The position numbers and the translations under genes are program-made. Positions 55,600 through 64,000 of a DNA stretch of 64,000 nt are shown here, piece after piece. The notes under the pieces are model-generated. The model was given only the letters and a program-made list of their open reading frames with translations, had not been told where the DNA came from and did no database searches. The number at the start of each line of letters is the position of its first letter. Position 1 is the first letter of the stretch. The stretch comes from Saccopteryx bilineata (taxonomy: Eukaryota > Chordata > Mammalia > Chiroptera > Emballonuridae), in assembly GCF_036850765.1 (NCBI RefSeq), contig NC_089495.1, positions 121,853,033 through 121,917,032 of the forward strand, given 5' to 3'.

Positions 55600-56955
55600 A
55601 TGAAAAATTTTGAATATATACTGAATATATACTGAAGTAGTGAGGAATTATGCAATGAATCCCCACATCTATCCAGCAAGTTAAACAGCTACCATAACTC
55701 ACATCCAGTCTTGCTTCATCTAACCCCATCTCTTCTTTCCTTGATCGTCCTGGATTATTCTGATGAAATCTAAACGCCATCCCATTTCATTAGTATTTCA
55801 TCATGCCCCTCTAAAGAATAAGCACTCTTTTTATAAATATAACAAGTTCTATGTCGTAATTCCTTAATGCCAGCTAGTGTCCAGTCAATATTCAGATCCC
55901 CTAACTGTCCCATCATTTGTTTGGTTTGAATCTAGGTCTGCATTTGCATTTGCTTAAATTGGTTTCTTCTTTCCCTCCTTTTCTTTCTTCATGTAGGTTA
56001 TATTTCTTTATGTTTTCGCTCTCTTTCTTTTTCCTTGAAATTCATTTGTTTGAAGGGTTTTTTATAGATATCCAAAATTGGCTGGTTGGTATTATCTAAC
56101 ATGTTCTTCTATCCCTTTTATTTCTTGTACCCTAGTTAGTTAGATCTAGAGATTGCTTTATATTTTTAAAATCCAACATAAAGTCTCCAAATGAAAACAG
56201 AGAAGAACCTGAGCCCTCCCTTTTGGATGAGTTAACTTCACTTGCTCACCTGTCCTGCTGACCTCACCCCGTCTTGCTTCACTGACCCTGTTTCTAAATC
56301 TCGTTATTTGGCTGTGTGGGAAAATGGACCACTCCTGACTAACAGGGAGATCCTCTTTATAACCAGTCACACTCTGTCTCTCCTGCCGTGGTTACCTTTG
56401 CACAGGGAGTTATTTCTTATCTTGAATTTCTAATATTTGAGCAAATAGAATGACTTACTGCCAAACCTAATACTTCTTGGTCTTACCCTTTACTTGATCT
56501 TTTGGTGCCTGTCTATCCTGTTGATTCTTCTCCAAAACTGATCTACTCTAGGTTTCTCTTTGGCTGGATCCTTTCCCATTCATACTATCACTGGTATTTA
56601 GCTTCAATTCCATTCCATCCTTCTCCTCATTTTTCATATGTCATCTTATTTATTCTCATAGTTTCAATGACTACCTCAAACTGCAGACTATATCTCCTGA
56701 CCAGGTCTCTCTCTTGACCTCCAAATCAGTGTACTTATCTCCTAGTGAATGTTGTCACACAGTCCCTGGATTTATTCTTTCATTCCCAGACAGCTCTGTT
56801 CCATATTTAACTTTCTGGTACCAACATCTTAATCTTTACAGAAATCTGGGGATGGCCTTTATAATGCCTTCAGCTTACTCCCCACCTCTGCATCCAATCA
56901 GTGACAGTGTACCTTTAATTTTACACAAATCTGTTTTCCCATCTCTACCTTCACT
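55600..56955. other. USP18 intron 8, unique sequence
   Basis: AT- and pyrimidine-rich, nothing recognised with confidence. Confidence 0.45.
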
Positions 56956-56959
56956 CTCC

Positions 56960-57149
56960 CTTAGGATAGTGAAGGGGTTAAGGGCTTGAGCTTCAAAGCT
57001 AGACTTTGAGGCCTGAGTTCAAATCCTGCCTTTTCTATTTATAAATTCTGAACTTTGGGTAAATTACTTTACCTCCCTGAGCTCAGATTATGCCTCTATA
57101 AAGTAGGATTTGTACTAGAAGCACTCAGCTTAAAGGAAACAATGCATTT
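56960..57149 (+). repeat. MIR (ancient SINE), left part
   Basis: GGGGTTAAGGGCTTGAGCTT, GAGTTCAAATCCTGCC, TGGGTAAATTACTTTACCTC: the conserved MIR core order. It continues after the L1 at 61905-61965 (TTAGCTAGTAATTATTATG), so the L1 landed in a MIR. Confidence 0.75.
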
Positions 57150-57524
57150 AAAGACTTGGCTAGGACATCTTTGGAGATAACGTCAGAGTAATGGCGGAGT
57201 AGGAAGCGATACCGATAAATCTCCCCCAAACCTCAACAAGATCTTCAACCAGAAACAGAAAAACCTGTCCTTGGAGCCTCCAGATGTTTCGCAATACACC
57301 CAAAGGTATGAACGAGCGAAAAATTGGCTAAATATATAACCAAACCCCGAAGAAAATAGGGAGTAAGAAATGCTAAAGGGGGTTCTCCAATCAGATACAA
57401 AGAACAAAAAAAAATAAAGCCACAAGTAAAAGCTCCAAGAAGAACACAATAAAACCAAATTTAAACTGTGACAACAACAAAAAGAAAGGGGGGAGAGGAT
57501 GGAGATTAACAGTAGCAAAGGACG

Positions 57525-57754
57525 ATGGAGTGCAAAAGTACTCACAAAATAGTGCGCTACAATGAACAGGGTAGGAATCCTTTTCATTACCTAAAGGTAA
57601 CCACCATTGAAAAAACCACCACAGAAGCACATGAGATAAAAAAGATAGCAACAGTGGAAAGATGTATGGAATACAACCAAATAAAAACAAAAGATAAAAA
57701 AACGAAAGAGAAGGATCAAACAAGACACAAAACTAACAGAAAGCAATCTATAAA
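57525..57754 (+). other. Leader before ORF2 where ORF1 would be expected
   Basis: The 79-codon frame M-E-C-K-S-T-H-K... overlaps the ORF2 start by a few bases and is rich in K/T/E. It has no coiled-coil plus RRM order and no similarity I can see to the ORF1 remnants at 22454-23314 or 40630-41581. Confidence 0.6.
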
Positions 57755-60700
57755 ATGGCAATAGGGAACTCACAAGTGTCAATAATTACACTAAATGTAA
57801 ACGGATTAAACTCACCAATAAAAAGACACAGAGTAGCAGAATGGATTAAAAAGGAAAATCCAACTGTATGCTGCCTACAGGAAACGCATCTAAGTAACAA
57901 GGATAAAAACAAACTCAAAGTGAAAGGCTGGAAAACAATACTCCAAGCAAATAACATCCAAAAAAAAAGCAGGCGTAGCAATACTAATATCTGATAATGC
58001 TGACTACAAGACAACAAAAGTACTCAGAGACAAAAATGGCCATTTCATAATGGCTAAGGGGACACTGAATCAAGAAGACATAACAATTCTTAATATATAT
58101 GCACCAAACCAAGGAGCACCAAAATATATAAGACAGCTACTTATTGACCTTAAAACAAAAACTGACAAAAATACAATCATACTTGGAGACCTCAATACAC
58201 CGCTGATGGCTCTAGATCGGTCATCCAAACAGAGAATCAACAAAGATATAGTGGCCTTAAACAAAACACTAGAGCACCTGGATATGATAGACATCTACAG
58301 GACATTTCATCCCAAAGTGACTGAGTATACATTTTTCTCCAGTGTACATGGATCATTCTCAAGAATTGACCATATGTTGGGCCACAAAAACAACATCAGC
58401 AAATTCAGAAAAATCGAAGTTGTACCAAGCATATTTTCTGATCATAAAGCCTTGAAACTAGAATTCAACTGCAAAAAGGAGGAAAAAAATCCCACAAAAA
58501 TGTGGAAACTAAACAACATACTTTTAAAAAATGAATGGGTCAAAGAAGAAATAAGTGCAGAGATCAAAAGATATATACAGACTAATGAAAATGACAACAC
58601 GACATATCAGAATCTATGGGATGGAGCAAAAGCAGTGATAAGAGGGAAGTTCATATCACTTCAGGTATATATGAACAAACAAGAGACAGCCCAAGTGAAC
58701 CACTTAACTTCACACCTTAAGGAACTAGAAAAAGAAGAACAAAAACAACCCAAAACTAGCCGAAGAAAGGAGATAATAAAAATCAGAGCAGAAATAAATG
58801 AAATAGAGAACAGTAAAACTATAGAAAAAATTAATAGAACAAGGAGCTGGTTCTTTGAAAAGATCAATAAAATTGACAAACCCTTGGCAAGACTTACCAA
58901 GGAAAAAAGAGAAAGAATTCATATAAACAAAATCCAAAATGAAAGAGGAGAAATCACCACAGACACCGTAGATATACAAAGAATTATTGTAGAATACTAT
59001 GAAAAACTTTATGCCACTAAGTTCAACAATCTAGAAGAAATGGATAAATTCCTAGAACAATACAACCTTCCTAGACTGAGTCAAGAAGAAGCAGAAAGCC
59101 TAAACAGACCTATTAGTAGAGAAGAAATAGAAAAAACCATTAAAAACCTCCCCAAAAATAAAAGTCCAGGACCTGACGGCTATACCAGCGAATTTTATCA
59201 AACATTCAAAGAAGACTTGGTTCCTATTCTACTGAAAGTCTTCCAAAAAATTGAAGAAGAAGCAATACTTCCAAACACATTTTATGAGACAACATAACCC
59301 TCATACCAAAACCAGGCAAGGATGGCACAAAAAAAGAAAACTACAGACCAATATCTCTAATGAATACAGATGCTAAAATACTAAACAAAATACTAGCAAA
59401 TCGAATACAACAACATATTAAAAAAATAATACATCACGATCAAGTGGGATTCATCCCAGAATCTCAAGGATGGTTCAACATACGTAAAACGGTTAACATA
59501 ATACACCATATCAACAAAACAAAGAACAAGAACCACATGATATTATCAATAGACGCAGAAAAGGCTTTTGATAAAATACAACACAATTTTATGTTTAAGA
59601 CTCTCAACAAAATGGGTATAGAAGGAAAATATCTCAACATGATAAAGGCCATATATGATAAACCATCAGCTAACATCATATTAAATGGCACAAAACTGAA
59701 GGCTTTCCCCCTTAAATCAGGAACAAGACAGGGTAGTCCACTCTCTCCACTGTTATTTAATGTGGTACTAGAGGTTCTAGCCAGAGCAATCAGACAAGAC
59801 AAAGAAATAAAAGGCATCCATATCGAAAAAGAAGAAGTAAAGGTATCACTTTTTGCAGATGATATGATCCTATACATCGAAAACCCCAAAGAATCCACAA
59901 AAAGACTACTAAAAACAATAAGCCAATACAGTAAGGTCGCAGGATACAAAATTAACATACAGAAGTCAATAGCCTTTCTATATGCCAACAATGAAACAAT
60001 TGGGAATGAACTCAAAAGAATAATCCCCTTCACAATTGCAACAAAAAAAATAAAATACTTAGGAATAAACATAACAAAGAATGTAAAGGACTTATATAAT
60101 GAAAACTATAAACCATTGTTAAGGGAAATCGAAAAAGATATAATGAGATGGAAGAATATACCTTGTTCTTGGCTAGGAAGAATAAATATAATCAAGATGG
60201 CTATATTACCCAAAGCAATATACAAATTTAATGCAATTCCTATCAAACTTCCAATGACGTTTTTTAAAGAAATAGAGCAAAAAATCATCAGATTTATATG
60301 GAACTATAAAAAACCCCGAATAGCCAAAGCAATCCTAAAGAAAAAGAATGAAGCTGGGGGCATTACAATACCTGACATCAAACTCTATTATAGGGCCACG
60401 ACAATCAAAACAGCATGGTATTGGCAGAAAAATAGACACTCAGACCAATGGAACAGAATAGAAAGTCCAGAAATAAAACCACATATATATAGTCAAATAA
60501 TTTTTGATAAAGGGGCCAAGAACATACAATGGAGAAAAGAAAGCCTCTTCAATTAATGGTGCTGGGAAAACTGGAAAGCCACATGCAAAAGAATGAAACT
60601 GGACTACAGTGTCCCCCTGTACTAAAATTAACTCAAAATGGATCAAAGATCTAAACATAAGACCTGAAACAATTAAGTACATAGAAGAAGACATAGGTAC

Positions 60701-61516
60701 TCAACTCATGGACCTGGGTTTTAAAGAGCATTTTATGAATTTGACTCCACAGGCAAGAGAAGTGAAGGCAAAAATTAATGAATGGGACTACATCAGACTA
60801 AGAAGTTTTTGCTCAGCAAGAGAAACTGATAACAAAATAAACAGAAAGCCAACTAAATGGGAAATGATATTTTCAAACAACAGCTCAGATAAGGGCCTAA
60901 TATCCAAAATATACAAAGAACTCATAAAACTCAACAACAAACAAACAAACAATCCCATAAAAAAATGGGAAGAGGACATGAACAGACACTTCTCCCAGGA
61001 GGAAGTACAAATGGCCAACAGATATATGAAAAGATGCTCATCTTCTTTAGCTATTAGAAAATGCAAATCAAAACTGCAATGAGATACCACCTCACACCTG
61101 TTAGATTAGCTATTATTAACAGGACAGGTAATAGCAAATGTTGGAGAGGCTGTGGAGAAAAAGGAACCCTCATACACTGTTGGTGGGAATGTAAAGTAGT
61201 ACAACCATTATGGAAGAAAGTATGGTGGTTCCTCAAAAAACTGAAAATAGAACTACCTTATGACCCAGCAATCCCTCTACTGGGTATATACCCCAAAAAC
61301 TCAGAAACATTGATACGTAAAGACACATGCAGCCCCATGTTCATTGCAGCATTGTTCACAGTGGCCAGGACATGGAAACAACCAAAAAGCCCGTCAATAG
61401 ACGACTGGATAAAGAAGATGTGGCACATATACACTATGGAATACTACTCAGCCATAGGAAATGATGACATCGGATCATTTACAGCAAAATGGTGGGATCT
61501 TGATAACATGATATGA
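57755..61516 (+). pseudogene. L1 ORF2, nearly complete, at least five lesions
   Basis: Starts ATG 57755. Endonuclease: [29 protein letters not shown] and S-D-H-K-A-L. RT in 59360-60556: [25 protein letters not shown]-terminal C-W-W-E-C at about 61180; ends M-E-Y-Y-S-A-I ... D-N-M-I, stop after 61516. Lesions: one extra A in the A-run near 57962, a lost base near 59290, a TAA at 60555, a frameshift near 60620 and one near 61060. It is the best preserved ORF2 in the window, so the youngest L1 here. Confidence 0.92.
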
Positions 61517-61616
61517 AGCGAAGTAAGTAAATCAGAAAAACCAGGAACTGCATTATTCCATACGTAGGTGGGACATAAAAGTGAAACTAAGAGACATTGA
61601 TAAGAGTGTGGTGGTT

Positions 61617-61652
61617 ACGGGGGGAGGGGGGAAAGGGGGAGGGGGAGGGGCA
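61617..61652 (+). other. G-quadruplex-type G-tract of the L1 3'UTR
   Basis: Six G-runs of 4-6 bases separated by A or AAA. The same tract appears as C-runs in the minus-strand L1s at about 17260-17325 and 34600-34670. Confidence 0.85.
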
Positions 61653-62099
61653 CAAAGAAAACTAGATAGAAGGTGACAGAGGACAATCTGACTTTGGGTG
61701 ATGGGTATGCAACATAATTGAAAGACAAGATAACCTGGACTTGTTGATCTTTGAATATATGTAACCTGATTTATTGATGTCGCCTGATTAAAAAAATAAA
61801 ATTATAATTAAAAAAAAGACATCTTTGCTTTAGAAATTCTGAAATTAAAAATAAATAATTCAATAAAAATAAAAATTCTGAAATAAAAAAAAAAGACTTG
61901 GCTAAATTCATAATGAATGCTAAACGTTAGCTAGTAATTATTATGTTAGTAACTATTATCATTTTAGTGATCACTTCTGACAGTAGTTATATATTCAGAT
62001 TATCACCATTTCTTCTTGCAATATGGTGGCCCCTTATGTGTCTTGTTGACTTGTGTCTCACATGAACTCTCAACCCATTTTTTTCAAACGACTTTATTT

Positions 62100-62440
62100 C
62101 AGTGTATTTCTCAAACAGAAATCTGATGACATTCATCTGTTCAAAATTTTGATGGCGCCCCATCACTCATGGGATAAAGTTCTAATTCCTGACCTGGCTT
62201 TCAAAGCCTGATCTCTCAGGATTTCCCCGTACCCTCCCTGACTTCCATTGCCTCAACGTGCTCTGCAGTGCTGTGCTGTATAGAACCTTTTGAGGTTTCT
62301 AGGTCCACATTCAGTGTACCCCCTTTTCATAGCTTTGTTAGCAACCTTGTTCATTCTGCAGGATCCGTTCATACATGTCTTCTCTGGGGAGCTCTTTCCC
62401 CACCTTCTTCCTTAGCCTTCCATTAGCTGGTTGTTTCTTT
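62100..62440 (+). repeat. L2-like ancient LINE remnant
   Basis: ATCACTCATGGGATAAAGTT, CCTGGCTTTCAAAGCC, and TCTTCTCTGGGGAGCTC, the text order of L2 3' regions. A similar trace (GCTTCAGGGCCTCTGCTCAC) is at 63940-63980. Confidence 0.45.
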
Positions 62441-62969
62441 TCCCTTTGGGAGCAAAAGTTGGGTTTTCTCGAATTTACCTGTAAATGCATTTGATATAAA
62501 ACATGGCTGTAAATTTTTTGAAGTCAAGGACTGTTTCCTAGTCCTCGTGCAGGAATACACTCAGGAAGGCCTGAGCAGGCAGCTCACTCGCAAGAAAGAG
62601 TGCCCCGATTAGTGACAAAATTTAGGTATTTATGGGCTTTACTTCCTGAACTTCCCATTCCTGTTTTTTCTTTCTTTCCAGCTTCTTGTTATCATTTCTT
62701 TAACTTCCTTGTAGTGCTGTGTGGTTGATACCACATCAGGGAACTCGAGCCCACCAGTCTGGGTATGGTGAGGTCTGTTCTAGCTTAAATATTTTCCTAG
62801 ATCCTGCAGACCAGAAATGCATGGAGGCAATTCCCCCCTCCCCCCTCCTTCGCCTGTCCAGGCTCATGCCTAACTAGCTACCTAACCTAACAAAATGTTT
62901 CCTTGTTCTGAAGCAGGGTCAGAAAAGGAGGGCTGATGCCGAATCACTTTGTGCCTTGTGCTCTTGCAG

Positions 62970-63101
62970 CTTGGAGGACAGTATGAACTTTTTGCTGTGA
63001 TAGCGCACGTGGGGCTGGCTGACTTTGGTCATTACTGCGCCTACATCCGGAATTCTGTGGATGGAAAGTGGTTCTGCTTCAATGACTCCAGTGTGTGTTG
63101 G
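62970..63101 (+). CDS. USP18: USP18 exon 9, His box
   Basis: Acceptor GCTCTTGCAG ends at 62969; donor GTGAGA. Forty-four codons in phase 0. G-G-Q-Y-E-L-F-A-V-I-A-H-V-G then G-H-Y-C-A-Y: the catalytic His codon is 63030-63032 (human His318). The F-N-D-S-S that follows supplies the third triad position (Asn/Asp codons 63081-63086). Substitutions next to the His box (A-D-F-G-H against human A-D-S-G-H) and the last residue (Trp for Leu) are unusual but leave the core intact. Confidence 0.95.
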
Positions 63102-63627
63102 GTGAGAACCATCATCTAGAATTGCCTCTTGCTCTGGATTAACCAGCTCTCATACAGTCTAAGCCCAGGGCTCAATGGGTCCTCAAGGTCAAGCAAGCTA
63201 CACTGTGGTCCTGCTCTCTTTGTGGGGGGACCTTTTATGAACTTGAAAGCTGTTTTCTGCATGAGGTGCCTATCTGGTTTCTCTCTCTATCAAAGTCCAC
63301 TTAGCTCAGCATCCAGGTTTTTGGTGTTCTAAGCTCAGTGCCCTGCAGCTTAAAGCTCTGTGAGACACTTACGGAAAGCAAGAAGAGTTAGCAATATGAT
63401 GTTAAAACTGTGACCTGAACATAACCAAATTTAACCAGAGGAACAGTGTTACTAAAAGAGACTTCATGTGCATTGGCATTTATCACTCGATGCCGTTGGT
63501 CTTGGGAGTTTCTAGGGGTAGGTTTGTCTGGAGGAGTGAGGGAGGGCAGATTGTAGCACCCTGTGTTCTCTGGGTACTTCACAGATGTCAGCTGGATGCT
63601 TTACTTTATATGTGTATGTACTTCCAG
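63102..63627. other. USP18 intron 9
   Basis: 526 bp, unique; no repeat or alternative exon recognised. Confidence 0.7.
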
Positions 63628-63677
63628 GTATCTTGGGAAGATATCCGGTGTACCTATGGAAATCATAACTACCGCTG
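63628..63677 (+). CDS. USP18: USP18 exon 10
   Basis: Acceptor TACTTCCAG ends at 63627; donor GTAAGA. Sixteen codons and two bases: V-S-W-E-D-I-R-C-T-Y-G-N-H-N-Y-R then TG, to be completed as Trp by the missing exon 11. If intron 10 were retained, TGG would be followed at once by TAA. The C-terminal tail that contacts ISG15 is beyond the window. Confidence 0.93.
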
Positions 63678-64000
63678 GTAAGAGTGACAAAAACCCAGTC
63701 AGCTCACAGAGAGTTCTTGTTGCTTTCTGAAACTCCCATGGATTCAGCCTCCACTTGTATTTACATAACTGCTCATCTTTCAATCCTTATCCCACTGCAA
63801 AACGATTTTCTCACAGCTTAGACTCCAATGATAACTAGAGTAGAAGTAGCTCCCCAAACAGCATATTATCCATTTTCTCTCCATGGTTTTGCACATGCTG
63901 TTCCTGGCCAGTATTTCCCTCTCTCAACTTACCATCAAGGCAAAGTCCCATCCCTGCTTCAGGGCCTCTGCTCACGGCTTCTTCCTACTCTGTAAAGCTT
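63678..64000. other. USP18 intron 10, start
   Basis: Donor GTAAGA then unique sequence with a possible L2 trace. The final exon is not reached. Confidence 0.6.

Larger units (their letters stand above)
57163..61891 (+). mobile_element. L1 without ORF1, plus strand, with apparent 5' and 3' transduced flanks
   Basis: The outer duplication AAAGACTTGGCTA lies at 57150-57162 and 61892-61904. Inside it, a second repeat GACATCTTTG occurs at 57164-57173 (just before the L1 5'UTR) and 61818-61827 (just after the L1 A-tail), followed by 64 AT-rich bases and another A-tail. The L1 proper is 57174-61817 (4.64 kb): 5'UTR (GTAATGGCGGAGTAGGAAGC), a short leader, ORF2, 3'UTR with G-tract and tail. A normal 1-kb ORF1 is absent. 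Confidence 0.88.
15428..63677 (+). other. USP18: USP18 gene (ubiquitin-specific peptidase 18, ISG15 isopeptidase), exons 2-10; exon 1 unidentified, exon 11 off the end
   Basis: USP18 removes the ubiquitin-like modifier ISG15 from proteins and, separately from catalysis, is recruited with STAT2 to IFNAR2 to damp type I interferon signalling (family knowledge). Nine exons translate to a protein that aligns along its whole length with human USP18 as I remember it: about 358 codons here against 358 in human up to the same tryptophan, leaving about 14 C-terminal residues for a last exon outside the window. Exon phases are 1,2,0,0,0,0,0,2 and every junction closes in frame. USP boxes are visible: Cys box in exon 3, CxxC zinc pairs in exons 6 and 7, His box in exon 9. 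Introns 3, 4 and 8 (10.4, 24 and 9.7 kb) are mostly transposons. The gene looks functional, but the start in exon 2 is anomalous. No interferon response element could be assigned because the promoter and exon 1 were not found. Confidence 0.95.

Noticed and set aside
56502..56989. Two adjacent plus-strand frames in intron 8
   Set aside because: Low-complexity pyrimidine-rich translation with no motif, no splice structure and no family recognised.

Overview
The window is vertebrate nuclear DNA, almost certainly from a bat and most likely a horseshoe bat or relative (Rhinolophoidea). The reasons are: (i) a multi-exon mammalian gene with GT-AG introns; (ii) dozens of tRNA-derived SINEs whose heads and long bodies fit the SINE families I know from Rhinolophus; (iii) several hAT DNA transposon families with clean 8-bp target duplications plus a mariner-like element, a mix typical of bats among mammals; (iv) mammalian L1 elements. 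The species call is inference from memory of repeat families.

The only host gene is USP18 (ISG15 isopeptidase and brake on type I interferon signalling), on the + strand. Nine exons, corresponding to human exons 2-10, lie at 15428-15690, 16926-17022, 27457-27602, 51685-51764, 52072-52218, 52602-52697, 53086-53253, 62970-63101 and 63628-63677. All phases join without a stop, and the catalytic Cys, His and Asn/Asp and the zinc-finger CxxC pairs are present. Exon 1 was not identified and exon 11 lies beyond the window. The codon aligned with the human initiator ATG is ACG, with an in-frame TGA directly before it, and this exon has a poor splice donor (GTCATT).

Layout: 1-506, edge of a betaretrovirus-like provirus (PBS and LTR) on the minus strand. 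507-10140, old minus-strand L1 pieces broken up by a mariner-like element, a solo LTR, SINEs and a 3.6-kb hAT element with a decayed transposase. 10141-13440, plus-strand L1 3' ends. 13441-17104, mostly unique DNA with exons 2 and 3. 17105-24261, a near full-length minus-strand L1 with three SINEs. 24262-31960, SINEs, hAT MITEs, exon 4 and unassigned LTR-like DNA. 31961-48708, a minus-strand provirus with both LTRs and a 5-bp target duplication, which has lost part of pol and env and holds a 9.4-kb L1 complex and a nested solo LTR. 48709-53253, exons 5-8. 53254-62969, SINEs and a plus-strand L1 (57163-61891) that lacks ORF1 and carries nested duplications suggesting 5' plus 3' transduction. 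62970-64000, exons 9 and 10.

Most of the window is therefore USP18 intron swollen by layered transposons. I saw no bacterial features, CRISPR array, functional tRNA or rRNA gene, or convincing new gene system. The points most worth checking are the USP18 start, the transducing ORF1-less L1, the mariner-like element coding for a helix-turn-helix protein instead of a transposase, and the datable nesting of the proviruses.
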